In this document: in pieces, positions 37,246 to 50,641 of the stretch
Layout of the letters: each line of letters starts with the position of its first letter
How positions within the stretch are numbered: position 1 is the stretch's first letter
NCBI RefSeq assembly: GCF_005877055.1
Contig: NZ_CP039424.1
Coordinates: 2,728,001 to 2,792,000, forward strand
Direction: 5' to 3'
Length of the DNA stretch: 64,000 nucleotides
DNA from: Citricoccus sp. SGAir0253
GTDB taxonomy: Bacteria > Actinomycetota > Actinomycetes > Actinomycetales > Micrococcaceae
Notes under the pieces: model-generated
What the model saw: only the letters and a program-made list of their open reading frames with translations
What the model was told of the DNA's origin: nothing
Database searches by the model: none
Made by a program: the position numbers and the translations under genes

Positions 37246-37887
37246 GTGACGACCAGCGGCGACGAGACCGGGGGGCCAGGCGGCCTTCTCCGCTCCCGGC
37301 CCCACCTGGTGGGGCTGGTGGCCTTCCTCGTGCTGTTCGTCGCCGTCCTGCTGGCCTCCGGGTCGGTCCTGGCGGCGCTCCTGGCCGGCGCCCTGGGCTA
37401 CGCCACCGGGTATTTCCTCACCCCGGCCGCCGGCAGCACCTACTCCTCCGGTGTCCCGGTCCGGGGCGCCACGAGGGATGAGATGAGGGACCGCCTCGCC
37501 GCGTTCCAGGACACCCTGCGCCAGAACCGGGGCAGGATCCCCCCGGCGGCGGACCGCGAGCTCGGGTCCATCGGCATGCACCTGCGGGAGATGATCGACC
37601 GGTGGGACGACGTCGCCCGCGCCCCGGAGCAGCGGATGGCCCTGGAGTCCATCGTCTACCGGTACCTGCCCTCCACGCTCGAGGTCTACCTCCGCCTCCC
37701 CGATTCGGCCAAGCCCGCCGCGGCGGGAGAGTGGACGCGGCAGCTGCGCCTGCTCGGGACCGAGGTCACCGCCAACCGCGATGCCGTCCTGCGGCACGAC
37801 CTCGAGGCGATGCGCGCCAATGGCCGCATCCTCGAGCAGCGGTTCGAGGACGGCGACCTGCGGATGTTCCGGGAGAACGGACTATAG
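37246..37887 (+). CDS. Membrane protein of unknown function
   Basis: A 213-residue protein. One long hydrophobic region (about 20-60, LVGLVAFLVLFVAVLLASGS and VLAALLAGALGYATGYFLTP) can form two closely spaced membrane segments. The remaining 145 residues are hydrophilic and helical (DEMRDRLAAFQDTLRQNRG, REMIDRWDDVARAPEQRMALE, DAVLRHDLEAMRANGRILEQRFE), resembling a long coiled-coil or helical bundle. The GTG at 37246 has GGAGGAGG just upstream. It resembles helical membrane proteins of the XpaC type in layout only; I do not assign a function. Confidence 0.75.
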   Translation: MTTSGDETGGPGGLLRSRPHLVGLVAFLVLFVAVLLASGSVLAALLAGALGYATGYFLTPAAGSTYSSGVPVRGATRDEMRDRLAAFQDTLRQNRGRIPPAADRELGSIGMHLREMIDRWDDVARAPEQRMALESIVYRYLPSTLEVYLRLPDSAKPAAAGEWTRQLRLLGTEVTANRDAVLRHDLEAMRANGRILEQRFEDGDLRMFRENGL

Positions 37888-37943
37888 GCGCCCCGGTCAC
37901 GCCCCCCGCCGGGCCGGACCGGGCAGTGCTGCCCGGACGGAGC

Positions 37944-38483
37944 TCACGTCCGCCCTGGTCGTCCCCCGGCGAACCGGGCATAGGCGCCCATGAGCACGGC
38001 CCATTCCTCGACCGACGACGCCGGACCGGTGATCGCGGCCGTCACGGTCGTGCCGGACGGGACCCCCGGCGTGGGCGCGAAGCCCACCACGGCGTCGCAG
38101 GAGGGGCCGGCGCCCGTACGCCCCAGCCAGCCGACCCACCGGAAGTGCAGGCCCTCGGCGTCCACCGCCCCGATCCGGGCCCAGGAATGGCGCCTGCCGT
38201 CCTCGCCCTCCTCGACCAGCAGACCGTCCTCGAGGCCCACGTGACTGCCCTCGCCGCAGGCACGCATCTCCGCGGGCCACCACAGGTGCGGATACTCGAG
38301 GAACGCCTCCACCGCCTGGTCCTCGGCCAGCGGGACCTCCGCCGTCAACAGCCGCGGTGCGGGCGCATCGCCCCCGGCGGACGTGCCCGGGGCCTCGGCA
38401 CCCGGCGACACGGGACCGCCCGGCGACGGGTCCTGTCCAGCGGGAGGCCGGGCGAAGGGATCGTGGAAGATGCTCTCGGACAT
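37944..38483 (-). CDS. Hypothetical protein, possibly SRPBCC-like
   Basis: A 179-residue cytoplasmic protein. After a Pro/Gly-rich leader of about 45 residues comes a domain beginning LLTAEVPLAEDQAVEAFLEYPHLWWP, then GLLVEEGEDGRRHSWARIGAVDAEGLHFRWVGW. This alternation of strands with a WWP motif is reminiscent of AHSA1/SRPBCC domains, but the match is weak. The ATG at 38483 has GAGAGG 9 bases upstream; another in-frame ATG at 38492 lacks spacing. It is convergent with the membrane protein gene and lies just beyond the rrn terminator. Confidence 0.65.
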   Translation of the reverse strand: MSESIFHDPFARPPAGQDPSPGGPVSPGAEAPGTSAGGDAPAPRLLTAEVPLAEDQAVEAFLEYPHLWWPAEMRACGEGSHVGLEDGLLVEEGEDGRRHSWARIGAVDAEGLHFRWVGWLGRTGAGPSCDAVVGFAPTPGVPSGTTVTAAITGPASSVEEWAVLMGAYARFAGGRPGRT

Positions 38484-38566
38484 GGGCACCATCCTCTCAC
38501 CACCCGGCCGGCGCCCTGGGCATGGAGGGGTGGTGTCGGTGGCGCTGGGGTGGGGGGTGTTAAAGG

Positions 38567-38602
38567 CCAGGAGCCCTGGACCGTGTGGTCCAGGGCTCCT
38601 GG
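38567..38602 (-). terminator. rrn operon terminator
   Basis: A perfect 16-bp stem (CCAGGAGCCCTGGACC with its complement) with loop GTGT, 9 bases beyond the 5S 3' end on the minus strand. It is followed by CCTTTAAC, a short T-run. Confidence 0.88.
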
Positions 38603-38610
38603 TGAATGGT

Positions 38611-38730
38611 TGTCCGGCGGCGTCCTACTCTCCCACATCCTCCCGGATGCAGTACCATCGGCGCTGTGGGCCTTAGCTTCCGGGTTCGGAATGGGACCGG
38701 GCGTTTCCCCCACGCTATGACCGCCGTAAC
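38611..38730 (-). rRNA. rrf: 5S ribosomal RNA
   Basis: The minus strand reads GTTACGGCGG at the 5' end, CCATTCCGAACCCGGAAGCT in the conserved loop and CGCCGCCGGACA at the 3' end, a standard actinobacterial 5S of about 120 bases. Ends are set by the complementary terminal stem. Confidence 0.95.
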
Positions 38731-39034
38731 CCTGTGACCGCCCTGTCCGGGCCCGTGCCCCGCACTCCCCGGGTGGGGGGTGGGGTGGGCCGCCGTGTCG
38801 GGGGTGGCTTGGTGGTTACAACACTGTGGTTGCACTGTTCAATTGTACCCATACTGGGCCCCGGCCGGGCCCGGCGTGCCGGGGGGCTGGTGGGGTGCCC
38901 GGGGTGGTGCCCCGGGCTGGCCGCCCCCCGCGGGGGGTGGTGGTTCGGTCGGGTTGTTGTTCCGCAACCGCATAGTGGACGCTGCGCACCTGGCCCTCCC
39001 CGGCCGGTGAAGCCCGGCCCGGGGGTGGTGTTGT
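38731..39034 (-). other. 23S-5S spacer
   Basis: A 304-base transcribed spacer without tRNA. It contains the 3' strand of the 23S processing stem (38951-38982) and an AT-richer segment around 38815-38855. No reading frame is convincing. Confidence 0.8.
38951..38982 (-). other. 3' strand of the pre-23S processing stem
   Basis: This segment is the inverse complement of 42275-42306 at 28 of 32 positions, so the two flanks of 23S can pair into the stem normally cut by RNase III. It also carries CATAGTGGACGC, related to the leader element before 16S. Confidence 0.85.
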
Positions 39035-44273
<5,239 letters not shown>

Positions 44274-44415
44274 AAACTACAGAAGAAACAACACCACGCC
44301 CGGCGGAAAACCCGGCACGGCATCATTCAATCCCTGGCAAGAGGCCCTCCACCACACGGGGGTGCGGCGGTCAGGCCATCCACCAATTTCAAACAATTGG
44401 CATCAACAAACTTGG

Positions 44416-44443
44416 CACACTATTGAGTTCTCAAACAACAGGC
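44416..44443 (-). promoter_or_regulatory. boxA-like antitermination/processing element in the 16S leader
   Basis: The minus strand reads GTTGTTTGAGAACTCAATAG followed by TGTG, the leader motif common before actinobacterial rRNA genes. A related copy precedes 23S. Confidence 0.75.
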
Positions 44444-44516
44444 ACGTGATCAGTACCGGCGAAGGAAACCGGTTTCACCCGGCCGTTTCTTCGCTTTCCT
44501 CATCCGCGGCTTTCAA

Positions 44517-44545
44517 AGCGTAGTCCCTCTTCCCCGGCCCGTCAA
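44517..44545 (-). promoter_or_regulatory. rrn promoter P2 (16S-proximal)
   Basis: TTGACG (44540-44545) and TACGCT (44517-44522) on the minus strand with a 17-base spacer, about 240 bases before 16S. Confidence 0.85.
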
Positions 44546-44654
44546 ACCGGCGTTCCCGCCGCGCTCACCGCACCCGGACCGAAGTCCCACCGCCGCCCCC
44601 GGACCACCCGCCGGCCGCCACAGCGACCCGCCAGCTCCCCGGAGCAACTTTCCC

Positions 44655-44684
44655 ATCCTAGACCCTCCCGGGCCCCGGCGTCAA
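44655..44684 (-). promoter_or_regulatory. rrn promoter P1 (distal)
   Basis: TTGACG (44679-44684) and TAGGAT (44655-44660) on the minus strand with an 18-base spacer. Tandem rrn promoters are usual; the spacing here is one base longer than P2. Confidence 0.8.
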
Positions 44685-44923
44685 ACCCGCCGCACCCGGC
44701 CGGCCCCCGGCACCAGGCCGGACACCGCCCCAGTCAAGGACAGCCGCACCACCACCGGAAGGACAACCGCCCCTCCACGCCGTGGCACGAGGAGCAACCC
44801 TACACCCCCACCCACCCCCACGCAAACCGGGACCCGCACGGGGCCCGTCCGGCCCCGGCCGCATGCCCGTCATCCACGCCGTCACCGCGCGGACAACCGG
44901 CGGCTGACCGGGCCGGAGCGCGG

Positions 44924-44960
44924 GAGGACCCCGCCCGGCCCGTGGCCGGTCGGGGTCCTC
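44924..44960 (-). terminator. Terminator of the glgE-treS-glgB unit
   Basis: GAGGACCCCG (44924-44933) pairs with CGGGGTCCTC (44951-44960), continued by an inner CCGGCC/GGCCGG stem with a 3-base loop. It lies 35 bases beyond the stop codon, upstream of the rrn promoters. Confidence 0.75.
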
Positions 44961-44994
44961 TCGGGGGGGTGCGGCGGGCGGTGGCCCGCCCGGG

Positions 44995-47900
44995 TCAGCG
45001 GACGGGACGGAAGTACACCGTCGCCAGCGGGGGCACCACCACGCGGGCGGTCGCCGGCTGGCCGTGCCAGGACTCCTCCACCGCGGTGATGGTGCCGGCG
45101 TTGCCGACCCCCGAACCGCCGTAGGTCTCGGAGTCGGTGTTGAGGACTTCCTCCCACTCCCCCGCCAGGGGCAGTCCCAGCTGCACGTCGTGGTGCGGGG
45201 TCCCGGCGAAGTTGGACACGCACACGAGGGGGCGCCGCTCGCCACCGGTCTGCTCGGGGTCGGACCAGCGGATGAAGGAGAACAGGTTCCGGTCGCCGTC
45301 GTTCTGGTCGATCCACTGGAACCCGGCCGGGTCGTTGTCCCGGCTCCACAGCTCCGGGGCGTCCCGGTACACCCTGTTGAGGTCCCGGACCGCCTTCATG
45401 AGGCCCTTGTGCTGCGGGTTGTCCGTCAGCCACCAGTCGAGCCCGTGGGACTCCTTCCACTCGGACTCCTGGCCGAACTCGGATCCCATGAACAGCAGCT
45501 GCTTGCCGGGGTGGGCCCACATGTACCCGTAGTAGGCGCGCAGCGAGGCCAGCTCCTGCCAGCGGTCACCGGGCATCTTGCGCAGCAGCGAGCCCTTGCC
45601 GTGCACCACCTCGTCGTGCGAGAGCGGCAGCACGTAGTTCTCGCTCCACGCGTAGACGAGCGAGAACGTCATCTCGTTGTGGTGCCAGCGCCGGTTGACC
45701 GGGTCCTCGGACATGTAGGCGAGCGAGTCGTGCATCCAGCCCATGTTCCACTTCAGCCCGAAGCCCAGGCCGTCGTTCTCGGTGCTGGCGGTGACGCCGG
45801 AGAAGGCGGTGGACTCCTCGGCGACCATGACGATCCCCGGGTTGCGCTTGTACGCCGTGGCGGTGGCCTCCTTGAGGAAGCTGATCGCCTCGAGGTTGTG
45901 GTTGCCCCCGTGCACGTTCGGCACCCACTCCCCGTCCTTGCGGGAGTAGTCCAGGTAGAGCATGGAGGCCACGGCGTCCACGCGCAGGCCGTCCACGTGG
46001 AACTCCTCGAGCCAGTACAGGGCGTTGGCCACGAGGAAGTTGCGCACCTCGGTCCGGCCGTAGTCGAAGACCAGGGTGCCCCAGTCGGGGTGCTCGCCCT
46101 TGCGCGGGTCGGCGTACTCGTAGAGCGGCGTGCCATCGAACTTCGCCAGCGCCCACTCGTCCTTGGGGAAGTGCGCCGGCACCCAGTCCAGCAGGACGCC
46201 GATCCCGGCCTGGTGCAGCCGGTCCACGAGGTACTTGAAGTCGTCCGGGGTGCCGAACCGCGAGGTCGGGGCGTAGTACCCGGTGACCTGGTAGCCCCAC
46301 GAGCCGCCGAAGGGGTGCTCGGCCAGCGGGAGGAACTCCACGTGGGTGAAGCCCTGCCAGGAGACGTACTCCACGAGCTGGTCCGCCATCTCGCGGTACC
46401 CCAGCCCGGGCCGCCACGACCCGGCGTGCACCTCGTAGACGCTCATCGGGCCGTCGTGCGGGTTCGTCCGGGCCCGGCGCTCCATCCACTCCTGGTCGCC
46501 GAAGACGTAGCGGGAGTCGTCCACGCGCGAGCCGGTCGCCGGCGGCACCTCGGTCCAGCGCGCCATCGGGTCGGCACGGTCGCGCCAGTGCCCGTCCTGG
46601 CCGAGGATCGCGTACTTGTACACCGTCCCGGCGCCGATGCCGGGGACGAAGATCTCCCACAGCCCCGAGTCGCCCAGCGAGCGCATCGCGTGCTGGCGCC
46701 CGTCCCAGCCGTTGAAGTCGCCCTTGACCCGCACGGCGCGCGCGTTGGGCGCCCACACCGCGAAGGAGGTGCCGGTGATCTCCCCCTGCGGCGAGGAGTA
46801 GCGGCGCACCCGGGAGCCCAGGGCCGTCCACAGGGTCTCGTGCCGGCCCTCGCGGAACAGGTGCTGGTCGAGCTCGCCGAGGGTGGGCAGGTAGCGGTAG
46901 GGGTCGTCCTGCTCGGCGGGATCGGCCCCGGGCAAGGACACGAGGATGCGGTAGCCCGGGACGTGGCCCGGCTGGGTGGCGCGCGCGGTGCCGACCCAGA
47001 CCCCCTCGTGCTCGTGCCGCAGCGGCACCTCGGTGCCGTCGTCGAGCCGGACGGAGACCTCCTCCGCCAGCGGCCGCAGCACCCGGAAGGTCACGGTGTC
47101 GTCGCCGTCCAGGTGGGCACCCAGCACCTCGTGGGGCTGGTGGTACCGGCCGTGCGCGACGGCGTCGAGCACCTCGGCGTGCACCTCGAGGGGCGCCGGG
47201 GCCGGGTCCCCCGCCGGGCCGGCCTGCAGGGTCGGTTCCATGTTCTCCGCGTCCATCGGATCCTCCTCGGGTTCGCGCTCGGTGACTGCCCCCACCGTAT
47301 CGGGGGACGGCCCGGTGGCAACGGGGGCACCGGCCTCGGCGGCCGCGCCGTCGGTGCCGGCGGTGCCGCGGCCGAGCGCCCGGCGCACGGCCGAGGCGGG
47401 CACCTCGACCCAGTCGGGGCGGTGCCGCAGCTCGTACGCCGTCTCGTACAGGGCCTTGTCCAGGAGCAGGGCGGTGAACACCGTGGAGGCCGTGTCCACC
47501 GGCGCGCCGACCGTCCGGCCGTAGCCCTCGAGGAAGGCCTCCTGGGTGCGGGCCGTCCACTCCGGGGCCCCCGCGAGGGCGCCGGCGTAGTCGAAGGAGC
47601 GCAGCATCCCCACCACGTCGCGCAGCGGCAGGTCCCAGCCGGAGCGCTCCCCGGCCTCGCGCAGCGGCTCGCCCTCGAAGTCCAGGACGGTCCACCGCGT
47701 GGTGCCGTCCTGGGCCGAGGCCAGCACCTGGCCCAGGTGGTAGTCGGCGTGGATGCGCTGCAGCGGGGGCAGCGCCGCGGCCGCCTCCGGCGAGCGCAGC
47801 GAGTCCAGCACCTCCCGCACGCGCCCGGCGTGGTCCTCCCCCACCGTGGCGGCGGCCTGGCGCCAGCCCCACTCGATCCGGCCCGCGAGCTCCTCGAGCA

Positions 47901-48783
47901 CCCCGGGCGTCCCGGACGGCCCCGCCGGCGCCTGCCGGGTGCCGAGGGTCTCGGCGAGGGCCAGGTGCAGCCGGCCGGTGGCCGCGCCGATCCCGGCGGC
48001 CTCGCCCGTGAAGTCGGTGCCCGCGGCCGCGGACTCCGTGGCGACGCGCCAGGCGTCGCGGGAACCGGTGATGAACTCCCGCAGCACGCAGGCCTGGCCG
48101 GACACCCAGCCGTCGGCGGTGTCCTCGGCCGGGGTGCCGCCCGGGGCCCCGGGCGCCCGCCAGCCGGCGGTGACCGAGCCGTACGTCACCGGGACCTCGC
48201 TGGAACCGGCGCCGGACAGCGCCAGGCCGATCTCGACGTCGGGGTTCGCGCCCGCGGCCAGGACGCGGAAGAACTTCAGGATCAGCGTGCCGGGACCGGC
48301 CTCGATGACCACGGAGGTGTTGGACTGCTCGCCCTCGAGCATCCGCGCCCGCAGGGTGCCGGCCTCGAAGGCGGGCCAGTCGCCGAAGCCGGCGTAGGCG
48401 TGGCCGCCGGAGCGGCCGTCCGCCGTCGGCAGCTCCCGGCGCATCATCTCCAGCCAGGCGGCCACGAACTCGGGGTCGCGCGCGCCGTCGTAGACCCAGC
48501 GGGGCCCGTCCGGGGAATCCCAGCGGCCGACCAGGGCCGAGGCACCCTCCTCGAGCTCGTCCTCCCGCACGGCCAGGGGCACGGACAGGGTCACGGTCTC
48601 CCCGTCACGGGCCGCGGTGATCACGTGCAGCTGCGGCCGCACCCCCGCGGTGGTCCCCGACAGGCGGATCCCGCCGACCCGGTCCAGGGTGAAGTCCCCG
48701 GTCAGGGGGAACCAGCGCTGGGAGGGCAGCCAGCCCTCCAGCAGCGCCGGCAGGGTCGTGGCGGTGTTCGGCTCGGTGGTCAT
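44995..48783 (-). CDS. glgB: Maltokinase-GlgB in-frame fusion (glucan branching enzyme)
   Basis: One uninterrupted frame of 1262 residues. Residues 1 to about 475 are a maltokinase (Mak/Pep2) with the N-terminal cap LPALLEGWLPSQRWFP, the catalytic HADYHLGQVL (from H345) and LDFEGEP (metal Asp). It phosphorylates maltose with ATP. After an Ala/Gly-rich linker, Met510 begins a complete GH13 branching enzyme: an N-terminal CBM48 pair, then LRVDAVASMLY (nucleophile), MVAEEST (acid) and LSHDEVVHGK. GAGGAGG lies 5 bases before the Met510 codon (47256), so free GlgB of 753 residues could also be made. The ATG at 48783 overlaps the treS stop (ATGA). The product couples maltose-1-phosphate formation to glucan branching. 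Confidence 0.93.
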   Translation of the reverse strand: MTTEPNTATTLPALLEGWLPSQRWFPLTGDFTLDRVGGIRLSGTTAGVRPQLHVITAARDGETVTLSVPLAVREDELEEGASALVGRWDSPDGPRWVYDGARDPEFVAAWLEMMRRELPTADGRSGGHAYAGFGDWPAFEAGTLRARMLEGEQSNTSVVIEAGPGTLILKFFRVLAAGANPDVEIGLALSGAGSSEVPVTYGSVTAGWRAPGAPGGTPAEDTADGWVSGQACVLREFITGSRDAWRVATESAAAGTDFTGEAAGIGAATGRLHLALAETLGTRQAPAGPSGTPGVLEELAGRIEWGWRQAAATVGEDHAGRVREVLDSLRSPEAAAALPPLQRIHADYHLGQVLASAQDGTTRWTVLDFEGEPLREAGERSGWDLPLRDVVGMLRSFDYAGALAGAPEWTARTQEAFLEGYGRTVGAPVDTASTVFTALLLDKALYETAYELRHRPDWVEVPASAVRRALGRGTAGTDGAAAEAGAPVATGPSPDTVGAVTEREPEEDPMDAENMEPTLQAGPAGDPAPAPLEVHAEVLDAVAHGRYHQPHEVLGAHLDGDDTVTFRVLRPLAEEVSVRLDDGTEVPLRHEHEGVWVGTARATQPGHVPGYRILVSLPGADPAEQDDPYRYLPTLGELDQHLFREGRHETLWTALGSRVRRYSSPQGEITGTSFAVWAPNARAVRVKGDFNGWDGRQHAMRSLGDSGLWEIFVPGIGAGTVYKYAILGQDGHWRDRADPMARWTEVPPATGSRVDDSRYVFGDQEWMERRARTNPHDGPMSVYEVHAGSWRPGLGYREMADQLVEYVSWQGFTHVEFLPLAEHPFGGSWGYQVTGYYAPTSRFGTPDDFKYLVDRLHQAGIGVLLDWVPAHFPKDEWALAKFDGTPLYEYADPRKGEHPDWGTLVFDYGRTEVRNFLVANALYWLEEFHVDGLRVDAVASMLYLDYSRKDGEWVPNVHGGNHNLEAISFLKEATATAYKRNPGIVMVAEESTAFSGVTASTENDGLGFGLKWNMGWMHDSLAYMSEDPVNRRWHHNEMTFSLVYAWSENYVLPLSHDEVVHGKGSLLRKMPGDRWQELASLRAYYGYMWAHPGKQLLFMGSEFGQESEWKESHGLDWWLTDNPQHKGLMKAVRDLNRVYRDAPELWSRDNDPAGFQWIDQNDGDRNLFSFIRWSDPEQTGGERRPLVCVSNFAGTPHHDVQLGLPLAGEWEEVLNTDSETYGGSGVGNAGTITAVEESWHGQPATARVVVPPLATVYFRPVR
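47257..47270 (-). promoter_or_regulatory. Internal Shine-Dalgarno for a separate GlgB start at ATG 47256
   Basis: On the minus strand GAGGAGGATCCG precedes an in-frame ATG exactly where the GlgB family begins, yet no stop codon separates it from the maltokinase part. The same bases encode Glu-Glu-Asp-Pro in the fusion linker. Confidence 0.7.
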
Positions 48784-50588
48784 CGGATGCTCCCCGCAGA
48801 CATGTCCGGAGTGATGACCGGCAGGGCGGTCGTGTAGGGGTTCGGCCTGCCGGCCAGGGCGGTCCGCTCGCCGCCGGCCATCAGGTCCGGGCCGGTGCGC
48901 AGCCGCAGCCAGTAGAAGCCGTGGCCCGGCAGGGTGACCGGCAGCCGGCCGTCCGCACCGATGTCCAGGAAGGGCCGGCCGCCGAACACGTCGCGCAGCC
49001 CGCGGCCCTCGTAGCCGGGCACGGACAGCCACGTGGCCACCGGGTCCGGGGACAGGTTGAACACGCACAGCACGGTCTCCGGGTACAGGTCCTCGTCGTC
49101 GCTGACCGGCAGGTCCCGCACGAAGGCCAGGACCTGCTCGGCCTCCGCGTGGACCATGGAGAAGTCCCCCAGGCCGAAGACGGGGTGCTTCTTGCGCACC
49201 GCGAGCGTCTCCCGGACCCAGTGCAGCAGCGAGCCGTTCGAGGCGAGCTGGGCCTCCACGTTGACGTGGTTGTAGTGGTAGACGAGGGACTGGATCACCG
49301 GCAGGTAGAGCTTGCCGGGGTCCGCGTCCGAGAACCCGGCGTTGCGGTCCGGGTTCCACTGCATCGGCGTGCGGGAGGCGTCGCGGTCGGGGAGCCAGAT
49401 GTTGTCCCCCATGCCGAGCTCGTCGCCGTAGTACAGGAACGGCGAGCCGGGAAGGGACAGCAGCAGCGCGTGGATCAGCTCCAGCTCGGACCGGCTGTTG
49501 TCCAGCAGGGAGGCCAGCCGGCGGCGGATGCCCACGTTGGCGCGCATGCGGGAGTCCGGCGCGTACCAGCCGAGCATGGCCTGGCGCTCCTCGGGGGTCA
49601 CCATCTCGAGCGTCAGCTCGTCGTGGTTGCGCAGGAAGGTGCCCCACTGGGAGCCCGCCGGGATCTGCGGGGTCTCGGCCACCGCCTCGAGGATCGCGGT
49701 GGCCTTGTGGTCCCGCAGCGCGTAGAAGATCTTCGGCATGATCGGGAAGTGGAAGCACATGTGGCACTCCGGCTGCTCCTCGGTGCCGAAGTAGTCCACC
49801 ACGTCCGCCGGGGGCTGGTTCGCCTCGGCGATGATGACGCGCCCCGGGTACTCCGCGTCCACCATGGCCCGCAGGTCGCGCAGGAAGACGTGCGTGCGCG
49901 GGTCGTTCTCGCAGTCGGTGCCGTCCTCCTCGTACAGGTACGGGATGGCGTCCGCGCGGAAGCCGTCCACGCCCATGTCCAGCCAGTACCGGACCACCTC
50001 GTAGAGGGCCTCGATCACCGCGGGGTTCTCGAAGTTCAGGTCCGGCTGGTGGGAGAAGAACCGGTGCCAGAAGAACTGGCGGCGCACCGGGTCGAAGGTC
50101 CAGTTGGACTCCTCCGTGTCCACGAAGATGATGCGCGCGTCCTGGTACTTCTCGTCCGTGTCCGACCAGACGTAGAAGTCCCCGTACGGCCCGTCCGGGT
50201 CCGAGCGGGACTCCTGGAACCACGGGTGCTGGTCCGAGGTGTGGTTGAGCGGCAGGTCGATGATCACCCGCAGCCCGCGCGCGTGGGCCTCGGCCACGAG
50301 GCGCTTGAAGTCGGAGACCGTGCCGAAGTCGTCCAGGACCTCGTAGAAGTCCGAGACGTCGTAGCCGCCGTCGCGCAGCGGCGAGCGGTAGAACGGCGGC
50401 ACCCACAGGCAGTCCACGCCCAGCCACTGCAGGTAGTCCAGCTTGTTGATCAGCCCGTCGAAGTCCCCGGACCCGTCCCCGTTGCCGTCGTGGAAGGCCC
50501 GCACGAGCACCTCGTAGAACACGGCGGTGCGGAACCAGTTCGGGTCGTGGGAGATGCCGTGGGTGTGCAGCTGAAACGAGTTGGCCAT
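48780..50588 (-). CDS. treS: Maltose alpha-D-glucosyltransferase / trehalose synthase
   Basis: A 602-residue GH13 enzyme interconverting trehalose and maltose. It has HTHGISHDPNWFRTAVFYEV at the start, IDLPLNHTSDQHPWF, GVDGFRADAIPYLYE (nucleophile Asp), VIIAEANQPP (Glu) and FLRNHDELTLEM. The C-terminal beta domain ends without the maltokinase extension that is fused to TreS in many other bacteria. Here the kinase is the next gene, overlapping by ATGA, and is fused to GlgB instead. glgE lies 53 bases upstream on the same strand. TreS supplies maltose to the kinase, or supplies trehalose. Confidence 0.97.
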   Translation of the reverse strand: MANSFQLHTHGISHDPNWFRTAVFYEVLVRAFHDGNGDGSGDFDGLINKLDYLQWLGVDCLWVPPFYRSPLRDGGYDVSDFYEVLDDFGTVSDFKRLVAEAHARGLRVIIDLPLNHTSDQHPWFQESRSDPDGPYGDFYVWSDTDEKYQDARIIFVDTEESNWTFDPVRRQFFWHRFFSHQPDLNFENPAVIEALYEVVRYWLDMGVDGFRADAIPYLYEEDGTDCENDPRTHVFLRDLRAMVDAEYPGRVIIAEANQPPADVVDYFGTEEQPECHMCFHFPIMPKIFYALRDHKATAILEAVAETPQIPAGSQWGTFLRNHDELTLEMVTPEERQAMLGWYAPDSRMRANVGIRRRLASLLDNSRSELELIHALLLSLPGSPFLYYGDELGMGDNIWLPDRDASRTPMQWNPDRNAGFSDADPGKLYLPVIQSLVYHYNHVNVEAQLASNGSLLHWVRETLAVRKKHPVFGLGDFSMVHAEAEQVLAFVRDLPVSDDEDLYPETVLCVFNLSPDPVATWLSVPGYEGRGLRDVFGGRPFLDIGADGRLPVTLPGHGFYWLRLRTGPDLMAGGERTALAGRPNPYTTALPVITPDMSAGSIR

Positions 50589-50641
50589 CGTCGGGGGTTC
50601 TCTTCCGTAGTCTCCTGCGTCGGTCGGGGGCGGGGCGCCGG

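Larger units (their letters stand above)
44274..44994 (-). other. rrn leader and promoter region
   Basis: A 721-base region between the 16S gene and the maltokinase-GlgB gene. It contains the leader elements, two tandem promoters and, at its right end, the terminator of the glg unit. No coding frame is convincing. Confidence 0.85.

Noticed and set aside
44730..44760. A third upstream rrn promoter beginning TTGACT on the minus strand
   Set aside because: No -10-like hexamer occurs 16-19 bases downstream of it.
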